DNA of 64,000 nucleotides, taken from the NCBI GenBank assembly GCA_015501055.1, contig JADNYV010000015.1, forward strand, positions 248,001-312,000. Direction: 5' to 3'. A program made the position numbers and the translations under genes. This document shows, piece after piece, positions 10,358-22,019 of this stretch. Position 1 is the stretch's first letter. Each line of letters begins with the position of its first letter. Under the pieces are notes generated by a model. That model was not told the origin of the DNA. It ran no database searches and saw only the letters and a program-made list of their open reading frames with translations. The stretch is from Mucidula mucida. Taxonomy: Eukaryota; Basidiomycota; Agaricomycetes; Agaricales; Physalacriaceae.

Positions 10358-12308
10358 GGTGGTAGAAAGGAAAGAAAGAACACGGTTGACTACGTCTCTT
10401 TTAGCAACAAAGAAGCAGCGAGGATCATGGTCACGAGTTTCTTTGGTATTGTTCTCCATTCAGGGCGACGCGAATATCCAACGTTGGTCACGTTTATACG
10501 CGTCTAGGGCTGCAAATAAGCGCGTCGTGAAATGTAGAGGACTGCGGAAAGACAAAGCAAACGTCGGACCAGACTTCAGTGAGTTACGACAGTTTTTCTT
10601 GAGTTCTTCTCTCCTTGAAACGAACATTGTACTCCAGCTTTGGTGGTCAGTAGCAACGAAATTCTTGAGATAATCACAACGGTTAGCTATAGCGACATAG
10701 TATGTAGTACTACGTCTTGCTTCGAGCAACTCTGAATTCCAGTTCTGTTGTTGATTCCAGAACGCGATTACGGATGGTTAGAGAACAACGAACCTGAAGC
10801 AGCGCTTGAAAAAGCGTCTGACAGCACTCGGCTTCGTGGGTATTGAATCGGCGAAGCTACTGTCGATGGACGTTGCATCGCCTTGTCACTGTCAGATAAA
10901 TGTCAAGTCAGAGCGTTTACAAAAGACGTACTTTCTGGAGCTGGTGAGCACTCTGCAATAGTGAACAGAGCCCGGTTCGAGACGACCGAGACAATGTGGA
11001 ATGTCTGTACTGCAAGAACCCTGCGCGTTTGTGCACTACTTAAGAAATCACCTGTGATAGAAGAATCGACCTCAAAATCTGATGAGTCAAATGAAGAATC
11101 CAAAGAACAGTCATGAGATGAACTGTAGAATTCTTCCTCGGCGTATGCGTTCTCCTCAAGGTCGTCGACAGTCACAATGACACGGCGCTGCGCTGGTGAA
11201 TATGAACTTCTCTCATTGTCTGTCAAACAGTGTCAATTGTCAAAACGAGGGAGATCAGCTCGAAGACGTAAAGTACCTTGGATAGAAGGGAATTCCATCA
11301 AGGGGTTGCGAGAGCTAGAAGGTGAGTTAGGAGCAGCTGATGAGGACGCACCCGAAATGACAAAAGCCGTATCCGATGAGGTAAACGACGAAGCCAAGTC
11401 AAGACTGTCCCGCTGGCCAGCAGCAGAAGACTACGAAAACAGTGAGTATCATTCAATAGGAGCCAAACGTCTATGAGATGCCTTGGTTGTCGACGACGAC
11501 TCGAAGACAATGTTGGAAGTGTATACAGCAGACATGTCGATTGTACTAAGTGGTTCTCGGTCGTTCTAAAGTATCGCTCAAGCTTCGATGATGAAGGTGG
11601 GAGGCAACTGCAGAATGTGAGCGTGGCGGCGATTTTCAAGGTTGGATTGAAGCGGAGATCAAATCGTATTCGATGGACCTCGGTTGGAATTGACGTATAT
11701 GAGTAGCAGAGGCATTGGCAAACGGAATGAATGATTAGTACGACTATGAGTGCTTATACTTGAATACTCCCTGAAAAATATCGGGAACATGTTAAGCACA
11801 GACGAACCCCAGCCCTGTGCATTGCAATAAGATGATACCTCGCTGGTATTCTGGAATACGCGCGTCTTCCAGGTTAGGCAGATGATCAGAAAACAATCAA
11901 TATTGTTCTGCTGTACCTTGGCTGTACCATAAAATGATCTGACCTTCTGATTGAATCTGTCATTTTCGCAAACCATCGCTCTGATGGAAGCTGTGCTCAA
12001 CGCCACAAGTTCTCATTGTCGAATGCTCAACGTCGCTTGACATAAGATCTTAGTCTCCCCAACCCTCGCGTTGGAGCTTCAGCTTTAGTAGCATCAAGGT
12101 GGTATCTTGAATTAAATCGTTCTAAATGATACAAAGTGTGTCGCAGACTGAGATATATGACAACAAAGCGATCGCGAGGAGAGCGTTCTGTAACTAAAAA
12201 GATAGAACATGTCGGAAGATGCAGCTGATGATGGATGATTAGAATGCGCGGTGGTGAAATGAGTAGTAGTATGCTAAAAGAGTGTGTGAAGCGCGACGAA
12301 AAGATCGT
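10358..12308. other. gene-poor stretch with a dispersed repeat
   Basis: Nearly 2 kb without a gene I can support. Short frames around 10.9-11.5 kb are acidic or serine-rich and lack splice support. The only structured element is the repeat at 11473-11665. Confidence 0.45.
11473..11665 (+). repeat. dispersed repeat, copy 1
   Basis: About 190 bp closely resembling 21720-21910 in the same orientation. The shared core includes GATGAAGGTGG and TGGTTCTCGGTCGTTCTAAA. On the plus strand both copies can encode WFSVVLKYRSSFDDEGGR, followed by a variable-then-conserved VGLKR segment. In this copy the upstream frame is broken relative to copy 2. Confidence 0.7.
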
Positions 12309-14030
12309 TTAATACAAGAATGCATTTTCAGTCAACTGCCTGCTCTCCTCGTCCTCAATCTCGCTCGCTTCGACGAGAATGGTGCCCCGGCTGTGTATAG
12401 TTGGAGCGACAGCCAGTCGAGGAGCAGGCGGGGGGGAAGTCGGTGACCGCGGCGAACGTGCGCGCGTATCCTTCCTCGACAGTGTCCCAACCACCGACCG
12501 TCTCAAACTCCCTATAGACGACGTCACCGACACGCCCGGCGACGCGGCCCTAAACAGGTTCAACGACTTGCGCCTTTCCTTCTTCTCCCCGCCGGTAGGA
12601 TCCGTCTGCCGCCGCCTGGGAAGGGGCAAATTCGCCGGCTTTTCCTCCACCTCCACAGGCGCGATGCTCGCTTCTTCCCGAGGACTTTCCGCAATAACTT
12701 CTATATCGTGAGCAGTCCACGCTCTTGCCGCAGCAGTCTTGTGCTTTCCAAGACTAGTCGCCGAATCGGTGGTATGAACCGTCAAAGTATGAGAGGACGC
12801 ATAGATCGAACCTTCTTCAGACTCCTGGGAAACCGATAAAAGTGTATGTGAGCGGTTACGTGACTGCGACTCGTCATTTCCATGAGACGCTGACATCGTG
12901 GGTGAACTAGGAAGGGATTCTGGTGCCGAGCAAACCGGTTGTAACAAGTAATTGGAGCCTGATTCGAACACGACACTGCTTGCGCTTGGTGATGGGGGTA
13001 ACGGGACGAGTGTGGGAGAAGAACACCGTACGGAATGGAGTGAAGGAAAGGGTGAAGGTGGGAGGGGAATAGCAAGCGGATCCGAGGACTCTGGACCCGA
13101 ATTCGATATCGAACCCATGGGAGTGGCAGGATGGAGCTTGAGTGGCGGAGGACGCAATGGCGTACGCCCAGATGGCGAAGGGGACGGCAATGGGGTATCA
13201 ACCTCAACAAGAGTTTCCAGATTAGGCTGTTGTGGAGGTTCCGTCAGATCTGGTTGACTAGCAGATGCCAGACCACCAAATTTGAACGTGTTCAGTTTGG
13301 AGCGCTGCTCCAGCTCAGAAATGCGGTTCTTCGCCTCCCACTGCTCCTTAATGCGATGAGCTTCAGTGAGGTCACCATCAGACTCGGGTTTCAAGGCAAC
13401 ACAGGGCGAACACCGTTCATCCTGTTCCAACTCTTGCCGGCTAAGATCCTTATTGGCCAGAGGCGGCAGAAGACCTCGTGCACGAAGAGCTGCCTCACGT
13501 TTTTGCTGAAGCGATGGAGACGGAACGGCTGGCGCGTCGGTAGTGGGCTGAGGCTTGTGGAAAGCCGTGGACATGCGTCGGAGGAGGCTCTTTGATTTCA
13601 TAGGCTGAAGCCGGGACGTTTGTCTAGAATCAAATAATTAGGCACCGTCGTCGGCCGACTGAGCGGGAACAATCTTACATGTTTTGAGAATCCGTCGGCT
13701 GCTGTGATTTCGGTGTAACATTTGACGACGAGCTGCGCAAGGACAATAAGTCAAATGCCAGCACAGGAAACTGAGATATACATGCCTGACAACTGGTCGC
13801 GAAGTTGGTCCCGCGGAGGTCGAAGTCGTTTGTGGGGGAGAAGGAAGGGTCTGCACAGTTGTCTTGTTACCGCGGTTTTCCTTGTTGCTCAGCAGCGCCG
13901 TCATGGGCTGCGTGAACGCCCGCTTGCTTCGCATGGCAAAGTCCTTGAGTGATGAGGAACGCGACTTGGTGGATTCACGATCACCATGGTCGAAGAAGGA
14001 GGGCTTCGGAGGCGTCAAGACGGTGGCCAT
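12309..14030 (-). CDS. uncharacterised low-complexity Ser/Pro-rich protein
   Basis: I do not recognise this protein. Three exons give about 537 residues: 14030-13786, 13732-13679 and 13623-12309. The N-terminus starts MATVLTPPKPSFFDHGDRES; the body is rich in Ser, Pro, Thr and basic clusters (SKSLLRRMSTAF; KKERRKSLNLF), with one charged, probably helical segment (HRIKEQWEAKNRISELEQR). No membrane segment or catalytic motif is visible, so a phosphorylated scaffold or cytoskeletal regulator is possible but unproven. Intron 2 is an ordinary GTAAGA...TCTAG intron. Intron 1 only keeps the compositionally matching frame (SSNVTPKSQQPTDSQ) if it starts with GC (AG|GCATGT) instead of GT. The nearby GTATAT site would require a different exon 2 frame and acceptor. 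It is read towards the second TPR gene. Confidence 0.65.
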
Positions 14031-16326
14031 AATCGCAAAGGGCGGGTAGTGATGGAAGGAGAGAAAGCAACAAAAATTCTGCCAGAATATTATAGGGACA
14101 AGCAATATGTTTCGTCCCCCTGGAAAAAGGTCAGCTGAAGGTGTTGCTGGAAAATGGATCGACGATGACGTTGGTCCGCGTCGTGAAGAACGAAGGTGAC
14201 AGCGGCGCGGACCTCGAGCAGTAGGGCGCGCAGAAGAAGAGAAGAAGGGGCCCTGTTGTCGTCCGTTGACCCATTATATATGTTCTGGTTCCAACCTGAG
14301 AGAAATCTCAGATTCGCCTGATGCGTTTCTCCGATCGTGGGGAAAATCCAAGGAAAATCGATCAACTTCCAAACCTGGACTCACCTCCTGATCAGGCGGC
14401 TCACAATTGCTCACATGCACCTGGACTCACATGGTCACATCTTGCGAAAGACCCGGGCTCAGACCCGCGCTTCGAGCTCCCACAGACATTCAAACCGACA
14501 GCGGTTTCAATAAAGTCTCTTTCCGCAGCGCTGTCGCCATTTTTCCTCAGGATTCCTCGGCCTTGGCGCTGGCCAATAGCACGTCACATCACCAAAGATG
14601 CATAACGATAGATTCTCATAGCTTCGATGTTCAGACATGTCCCATCGCATCCGATTAAGAGGGTATGAATGTGGAAAAGCGGGGTTCAAACCTGCGGAAG
14701 CCACGAAACCTTCCGAGAAAGATGCCCATCGCCCTCAAGCGTTCGTTGTGGCAAACGGCGTCGTTGGAGACCTCTACGGATACCGACGCGTCTCTCGTTC
14801 TCCCGCTGGCGCTGGTGGTTTCTATGAGCGCTGTGCAACAGGCAATTTCCGTAATTGATTCACCGTCTTCCTTTCCCATATGTACGTCTGTCAGGCTACT
14901 GATGTGGAAGCCGCCCACATTTTTGGGGTGCATTCTAGTGACATAACAATGCATCAATCAATCATCTATGAACATCAAGCGAGCTTGCTGTCTCAATAGT
15001 GCCTACGGGCCGCCCGAAAAGTAAACTTGAGGATAGAGTGGACGCGAACGTGAGGCACAAATAAGTCGATCATTATTACAGGGCCTATATTGCATTAGTA
15101 CTCTACTATGCTGAACGTCGGGCACGACAGGGAACCTTTCGGTGCTCGATAACCCCGTGCAGGTAATGCAGTCGTGGAGCCACAAGATCCAACGAGGAGG
15201 CTTGGGAGAACAAGCACGAGACCGGTCATTTGCCTAGTCGGAAGTGGCGCAGGGGATACATCACAGGGTGAATGGCTCCTAAGACGTCGCAAGCCCTAGT
15301 AGAAAGAGCGCCAGTATGGCTGACCGCACCGGCACCTCAATACATACAATGAATATCGACAGAGTTCTAGCGTGGCCGGCCACCAGGAGAGACGGAGGTG
15401 CTGAGGATCCGGATCCTCTGCATTATGTCGAAGATCCCATGCAATTACCGCCCACAGGAGTCATACCTGGATACCGGGGCGGGCAAAAGCGCGCGCCACT
15501 TTGGAGTAACACTAATCCTTACCATGACATTGACAGCAAGTGACGGAGGTGTACGCTCGTCATGACGATGGGCGCTAAAGTTTGTATGCACCTGTCGATA
15601 GATCACAGGCTACAGCGGGATTCATACTGGACCCGGCCCTTCGCGACGTGAGCGTGAGCACTAAAAAAAGGTCGGAACAAGGTGCCGAGTAGTAATACGC
15701 CTATTTGAGCTGAGCGGCGGCATAGCCGCCCACTTGCTACTCCGAGGACTCTAAATTTACAATACTCGAGATAGCTCATGAACCTTTGTCCGCCTAAGAG
15801 ATCCAACGGGAGAGGCTGATCTAAATTTCAGCCACGATCGATAGCGTTAAACTTGAAGATGATACAACGTATGCGTCATAAGTTGATGAGTGTTCGTGCT
15901 CGCTCCTGTTCAAGGATTATCGCTCGCGAAATAGTTGTCTGTCTCATCTGATCGGTCCCGTCTGAATCGTCCTTGCATGAATCAGGCAAACGCCACAGTG
16001 TTCGGACTGCCGTGTACCTAGCCAGATCGTCTCAACCATTTACCGTTGTACTTGATCGATTGCGGTAAGGCACTAAATAGTAAAGCGGTAGCGGCGGCCC
16101 TATTCCATCAGTGCCGACGCGCCGGGGGGTAGCGTGCGTTTCCGTATCCCGTCGGTCCTCCTCTGCATAAATTGAAACGTTGAGAGCTTGAAATCTAGAC
16201 CGGTTCAGGATCCTTCAAGTAATTCCAGTACGCTTCAGTGACGAAGGATAAATCAGAGCGCTCAGGAGCAAGTAAGGTCTCAATGTTGAGCAGGAAAACC
16301 TTGGATGTACAGAAGCTACCACAGAA
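14031..16326. other. no supported gene (2.3 kb)
   Basis: Several 60-100 codon frames on both strands, none with a domain or convincing splice partners. No repeat or RNA gene was identified. Confidence 0.5.
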
Positions 16327-18304
16327 TCACTCTGGAGGAGGAGACATCCTCATCCAAAGCCCCGGAAGCCCAGACTCTTTAATGGCCTTTTCAAATGCCT
16401 GATCAAAAACCTTCTCCAACTCCCCCGCATCGTCATACATGCGCGTATTCTTATGGCGATATGTCCGTGCATTGTCGAACATGAGCTTCCAGTCGTCCCG
16501 GTATTGCTGTACTGTTTGATAGTACGAGCCGCAACTGTTTTCGTGGATCTGCTGCATTGATATGGGATATTCGACGAGGTCGTAGTAATCAGGATGCTCC
16601 TGTAAATTGAAGTTTACTCCGCCTGGAAGACAGACCAAGAAAAAGGTCCGTTACCTTCTTGTCTGGTAAAGTCATGAACAGCGTACGACGAGGGCGTCCA
16701 TCGAAAGCCAAACAGTCATGAACCGTTTGATAACATTGATCGAAGACGTTCTTCATGCGGTCTCGGATGGTAGTCGACGTGTTCGGAACGTCTCCTTGCC
16801 GTATTCGTTTCTGATAATGCTTGTCAGTAGACGTACAGTGGCAGTCATATCGTGCAGACGTACCGGAGCGCGGTATAAATACTCGTTGTCCACAGCACGC
16901 GAAGATGATAGCTCTTGACTAGCACGTTTCCGTTTCCGTTCCTTGTTCAACTTGCTGCGTAGAATTTTAGGAGGGGCTGCAATCGTTCCCTTATGACCTT
17001 TATTAGGTTCAACCACCTGTGAAGGGGAGCCTTGTGCTGATATGATTGTTGGAAAAACGCTACGGTTCGAAGCGAGGGGCTGTGCATCTCGTCGGTCAGC
17101 CTCGCAATTTGATGATTTGAGAAACACTTGCTCACAACATGATTCGACGATTCGGAAGACGCCAGACTCTGCAGCAGTGAGGTCGCACTCGGACGGTCTC
17201 CAGGCGTTATCAAAAGACAGTCAAGAACCAGCTGCCACAAACGATCCGAAGGGAATGAGTCGACCGGGGGACGAGGATGTCCACTTCGCTTGTGAAGGAC
17301 TTCATGAATGACAGATGCATCAGATTTAAGGTGAGGAAATGGTGGACGGCCGGTATAGATCTGTCAAAATGAGTATTGCGCCATGACTTATGAAAGAAGT
17401 ATGCACCTCGATGATTGTACACCCAAAGGAGTATATATCCCTCGCCGTTATGTAGAATGGATGAAATAGTGACTGATCCATCATTTCTGGAGGAAGCCAA
17501 CGCGTTGAGCCTCGGGATAAAGTTGTACTACCAGGTACTTGAGTTTCAACCATGAGACTGATGCCAAAATCGGCCAAGACGCAACACAGATCTTGATTGA
17601 CGAGAATATTTCCCTACAAAACGTAAGATGCCAGATTCAAGGCTGAGTGTGGATACACCCACCCCTCTAATGTCGGCGTGGACGATGGGAGGATCAAAAT
17701 CGTGCAAATATTGAATGCCTCGCGCGACGTCTATTACCTATCAAGAATGGATGGGTGAACAAAACAGAGCGTGCGTTACACATACACACCGATTTTAAGC
17801 GAAAAGTACTGTCAAGCGAGGGATTTCTATCGAGAAATGCCACGATATTCCCATTTTCCATCCAGGGTGATATCAGACAGTAACTGGGGCGAAAGAGGTC
17901 CTTACTGACACCGAGGAAAGGAAGAATATTCGGATGGCGAAGCTGTTTCCACACAAGGGCTTCTTGACAAAATGCCTATAATCCACTTAACCCTTCATGT
18001 CGCTTTCGAGGAGGTTTCGCAGACATACCTTCAACAGATCCTGCCTACTGTTCCCAGCCGTAAAGAAACGCAGAACTTTCAAGCACACAGAGCTCCCAGA
18101 AACATGAGTCATGCTCTGCGACGAACGTCCTTTCCATATATCCTTGAGACGCAAGGTTTAAGGCGCGCGGGCGACGATGAGATCAATACATACCGCAAAT
18201 CCTCCACCCCACACGGGTCCAGTTCCTTCGATTTCGACATCCGAGCAGAAGAATGAGGTCGGTACGATACCGTACATATCTCCCAAACGACGCAAGCATC
18301 TCAT
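16327..18304 (-). CDS. TKL-type protein kinase with C-terminal bromodomain
   Basis: Nine exons joined by eight phase-0 introns (mostly 45-60 nt) give a 520-residue frame from ATG 18304 to the stop at 16327. Residues 1-310 are a complete kinase domain: glycine-rich loop GGGFADIWKG, VCLK lysine (about K59), EALVWKQLRHPNILPFLG, catalytic loop HADIRGGN (about D159, N164), ADFG (about D177), and GSTRWLPPE as activation-segment end. A basic linker follows (KERKRKRAS, likely nuclear localisation). Residues 379-520 are a bromodomain: MKNVFDQCYQTV, GRPRRTLFMTLPDKK, HPDYYDLVEYPISMQQIH, DDWKLMFDNARTY, and the tail EKVFDQAFEKAIKESGLPG, the pattern of the Snf2/RSC C-terminal bromodomain. The acetyl-lysine-anchoring Asn expected after TY is Arg here. 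Kinase and bromodomain are linked through 53- and 56-nt introns with good signals (GTACGT, CTGAC, CAG). Confidence 0.8.
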
Positions 18305-18695
18305 GCATTTGCTCTGCCAATCATGACATTCCGATCGTCTTGAAGGATCCAATCCATCCAACTCCTCTTTCACGATTCAATTCCCGGCCCATCATCGATA
18401 ATTGCATGTAACGCACTTTTTGGAGAACGTCGATGACGGGGAGCACCAGTATTTCTGGGATTTTGTCAATGGAGTGCCAAGGAAAGTCATGATCCAGTAT
18501 TTTGAGCACGTCGCTGCGAAGCTCTTCGTCCCCAGTATGCAAATGGTGGACCAAGCGGTAGATGAACCAAGCTCTGTATAACGGGTCGGGCGTGCCCGGA
18601 GTCCATGTTGGTTTCTAGCTGGCGCTTATTCGTAGTGGCAAGAAGCAAAGATTATGACCCAAAGGCCCAGGGTGAACTGATGCCGGCACTGACAT
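18305..18695 (-). other. probable 5' extension of the kinase gene, frame-broken
   Basis: The same strand continues upstream with an apparently coding stretch (YRAWFIYRLVHHLHTGDEE, helical) in the frame that would meet the kinase N-terminus, but a one- or two-base discrepancy near 18365 throws it out of frame. A possible first ATG is at 18695. Either the gene has a damaged N-terminus, the sequence has an indel error, or translation starts at 18304. Confidence 0.4.
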
Positions 18696-18854
18696 TTCAG
18701 AGGCTGTGCGAAGATAGATTCTTTTTGGAGAATTGAAGTAGACGGCGGTGACCGGCCATCGTTGACTAGACACCGACGATGGTTAAAGTAAGTAAGTATC
18801 AAAGAGGAAACGCGTCGATCGTCATGACCAAATCAGGACTTGACTCTCGCCACC

Positions 18855-19546
18855 ATGTTGTACGGATCGCGCCGCTGTCCCTCGCCTGTAGCTGGACCTA
18901 GTGAATTCGACTTGCTAAAAGCCTCTCACAAGTAACGACAATCCTTATTCCGTCGCAAGAGTCCTGATTTCCCTTTAGATTTTTGCGCGAAGATGAAGAG
19001 GACGAAACTAAAGGCAATGACCAAAGCTGGGAAGACAAACTCGCGTCCAAATATTACTCAAGCTTATATCGCGAATTTGCCGTATGCGATTTGAAGCACT
19101 ACAAGTCGGGAAATGTACGTGTTCATTCTTATATTATCCATCGTTGACAGCTCACATCTACTATTCAGTTCGCTCTTCGATGGCGCACAGAAAACGAGGT
19201 CCTCTCCGGTTCCGGTGAAACTTCCTGCGGAAACACACGATGTCCACAACACGACCCACGCCACACGACGTCGTCTCTGACAACGCTCGAGCTGCCATTT
19301 GCGTACACCGAACATGGCGAGGCCAAGTCTGCGCTTGTCAAAACCGTACTGTGTCCGAAATGCTTGGATAAGCTCATGTGGAAACGCAGGAAGGACCGCG
19401 CAGACCCGAGCAGAGAAGAGACGCGGAAGAGGAAAGAGCGGCGCGAGGAAGACTCAGAGGCGGTGGAACGAGAGCCAAAGCGACATCGTCGGGACAAGGA
19501 GGAACCCCGGCGGCGGCGTAGCGCTTCTCCTCGAAGACGACACTGA
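18855..19546 (+). CDS. FRA10AC1: FRA10AC1-family protein
   Basis: Nuclear protein family associated with spliceosomes in other eukaryotes (established knowledge). Three exons, 18855-18931, 18979-19114 and 19169-19546, encode 196 residues. Conserved blocks are in order: EFDLLKASHKFLREDEEDE, DQSWEDKLASKYYSSLYREF, AVCDLKHYKSGNFALRWRTE, VLSGSGETSCGNTRC, then LPFAYTEHGEAKSALVKTVL and CPKCLDKL. The last parts match the family's CGNxxC ... YxEHGExxxALVKxxLCxxC signature, probably a metal-binding fold. The C-terminal tail is strongly basic with RRRRSASPRRRH, an RS-like ending. ATG 18855 sits in CACCATG and lies about 160 bp from the 5' extension of the kinase gene, so the two genes are probably divergently transcribed. 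The N-terminus is shorter than the animal protein. Confidence 0.87.
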
Positions 19547-19979
19547 ATGCACGCTTGACGCGCTTGTGCCAACAAGCATACTCCGATTATGCGTCGTCTT
19601 TAATGGCCATGGTATGGACGGGCGCTCCAATTGCATGCATGGTGCTCGAAGGCTACACCGATCTAGGACTAGTCACGAAAGCTGTCCGATCAGGCTGGGA
19701 CTCCTATATCTGCACGTCGTTGCCTAGAAACTCAGTATAATACTCATGATCAATGCCTTGAGTTTGTATGGCAAATTTCTTTGATCATTCGGGTTTTTGC
19801 GGTCAATGCACTGGCTCATTGAAGGCGGAGGTAGGTAGGTAGAACCGGCACAGCAGATTGCTATTTGTTACCATTGCCCTACGAAACATCTGGCTATTAG
19901 ACCTCCGCTGGTTTCTTCGGTCAGTCGATATACGCCGTGGAGAGCATGATTGACTTACTTTAGACATTCTCCACTGAAA
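19547..19979. other. intergenic
   Basis: Nothing supported between the FRA10AC1 stop and the likely first ATG of the protease-like gene; small frames only. Confidence 0.45.
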
Positions 19980-20785
19980 TGCCTCCTTTGCTTCTAATGC
20001 AGGATGCGTCTTTCCGGTTAATGTACAGAATCATTTAAAGCGGAGGGATCATCATCACCGGTAAGAAGAAGGTGGACGAGTCTGAGACCCGTTTTGGCCG
20101 CCCTTTGGAACAAAAAGAAGAACCAATCTTTCAATGGCGTGTCTTTGCCATCCCCGATACACAACAACAACTCATCAGAAAAGCTCTCTTAGCGCGCGCT
20201 CTCGAACTTTCAAAAGCAGATTTCTACGTGGCCTGCCGCCCAGGGAAATATGGCGCTCTACTTTGCCGAGGGTGGCGATAGCGACAAGATCTTGGGGCTT
20301 ACTTGTCACCATGTTCTCTTCGAGACGGACGAGGAGTGTGTCCTTGAGGATGATGCATCTCGCCGGCATGTCCAGCTGCTCGGTATCGATGCCTATAATG
20401 ATTTTCTTGCCTCCATCAAGATCCGTATCGGTCGTCATGCTCTTAGGCTCCAGCGTTATGAGGCGCAGATACAGTACTTGGAGGCAGAGGTGGGTGATGG
20501 CGCGAATGAGGCTGTAATGAAGAAGCTGGACAAAACTCGGGGCGAGCTGGACAAGACGGACAGAGCAATCGAGGACCTGGAGACGTTTTATGAGAAGGTC
20601 CAGAAAGAGTGGAGTGAGTCGGACTGTCGTATCATCGGCCACATCCGCTTCTCTCCTGCTGTTACTGTTGATGATGGCGAAGGCGTCGCTGAGGATTGGA
20701 GTGCACTGGAGCTTGACAGTTCCAAGTTCAAGGATGCCTTTGAGGGCAATGTCCTCGATCTTTGTGCGTCTTTTACTCCCGCTTG

Positions 20786-20836
<51 letters not shown>

Positions 20837-21301
20837 ATGTACAAAATAGATACAGATGAAATGTCGCTCTTTGAATGGATGGAAAAAATGCAGCGCCGCA
20901 CGGAGAGCCAGGCACCCTTTAACTATCCCCTCGATGACCATCATCTTCCACTCCGTGATATAATGACTCGGGAGCGTATGCAGGCGTCGGACATTGTCGA
21001 CCACGCTGGTGAGACGTGCATGTTCGTGATCAAGAACGGGCAGGCTAGCGGTGTCACCATCGGACGCGCGACGGGCTTGTTCTCGTTTGTGCGCTCCGGC
21101 AACACGGGCTCGGGGTCCATGGCGTGGGCCATTTACAATTATGGCGGCGATGATGGGCTGACTGCTTTTTCGAAGCCGGGAGATTCGGGGTCTGTTATTG
21201 TGGGTGTGCTTATTGGTGGTACGGAGACTTTGGACGTTACTTATGCTACGCCTATGTGGTGGCTTTGGCCTCGCGTTATCTTTGTCCTGCTACTAACATA
21301 G
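19980..21301 (+). pseudogene. trypsin-fold-like family protein, frameshifted
   Basis: Belongs to a family I recognise from Agaricomycetes that combines a serine-protease-like triad with a coiled-coil insert. Candidate triad residues are His in GLTCHHVLFETD, Asp in EDWSALELD, and Ser in KPGDSGSVIV. Between His and Asp lies a charged coiled coil (about residues 55-120 of the 20250 frame). The N-terminal part (ETRFGRPLEQKEEPIFQWRV ... ADFYVACRPGKY, 20072-20250) is in a different frame from MALYFAEGGDSDK at 20250. No intron fits; the family pattern PGKYMALYF is restored by two missing bases, so this is a frameshift or sequence error. An intron (20764-20849) containing a (TC)n tract links to the 20850-21301 exon. 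The first ATG may be 19980. After WWLWPR the tail is short (VIFVLLLT), suggesting C-terminal truncation. Confidence 0.65.
20789..20835 (+). repeat. (TC)n microsatellite inside an intron
   Basis: About 23 uninterrupted TC units on the plus strand, inside the intron 20764-20849 of the protease-like gene, just upstream of the AAAATAG acceptor. It could act as an unusually long polypyrimidine tract. Confidence 0.95.
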
Positions 21302-22019
21302 ATTACTAGTACCATTACTTACAGCGTAGCTCTTATTCTTATTTAGCATATACATACTACATATGTGGAGAAACATCAGGTGAAGGCTTTAATAAAACCT
21401 CTGAGTGAGGTAGCAAGTTCCGCTGGATGAAGGCATCTCATTTTGTAGCTGTGCAACCCTTCTGAAATCCGCCGCCATGTCAAGCGAAGCAGGATGTAGG
21501 CATGCGGACTCGGCTAGCCGCGCAGACATGATGGTGGTCTTCAGACAAGGTGTACATTCGGAGCCTGTGTACCTATAACATCCGTGCTACGCGTGTACAT
21601 ATAACATAAGCGAGACATACAAGGATGATCCAATGGAGCGCTTTTGAACTTACAACTTCTGCAAAGCGCGAACGATGACGGTGGTGAGCGTCCTTCAAAG
21701 CGGCTGAGGACGCGTCGGCGCGATACCTTGGTTGTCGACGAGACAGTGTTAGAAGTGTATAGCAAACATGTCGATTGTAGGTGGTTCTCGGTCGTTCTAA
21801 AGTATCGCTCAAGCTTCGATGATGAAGGTGGAAGGAAACTGCAGAATGTGATCGTGGCGGCGAATCTCAAGGTTGGATTGAAGCGGGGATCAAACCGTAT
21901 TTCGATCTTGGTTGTGTGCATTAGACGCGAAGATAGTATTTGCCGATAACAATACACGATTAAAGTACTGCAATACACATGAGTAACACTGCTTCCGACC
22001 GTTTCTATACTTTTTTTTG
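21302..22019. other. intergenic with the second dispersed-repeat copy
   Basis: Apart from the repeat at 21720-21910 nothing is supported. An open plus-strand frame (21644-21949) covers the repeat and contains a basic KRLRTRRR patch. Confidence 0.45.
21720..21910 (+). repeat. dispersed repeat, copy 2
   Basis: Direct copy of 11473-11665. Here the plus-strand frame stays open across the whole repeat, with DTLVVDETVLEVYSKHVDC followed by WFSVVLKYRSSFDDEGGR. It may be the remnant of a coding mobile sequence or a duplicated gene fragment. Confidence 0.7.

Noticed and set aside
14660..14715. B-box-like GGTTCAAACC suggesting a tRNA gene
   Set aside because: No matching acceptor stem, D arm or anticodon stem can be drawn around it.
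16811..16836. A 26-nt intron (GTACGT...TATCAG) before the bromodomain
   Set aside because: Too short for fungal splicing; an upstream GTACGT at 16863 gives a normal 53-nt intron in the same phase.
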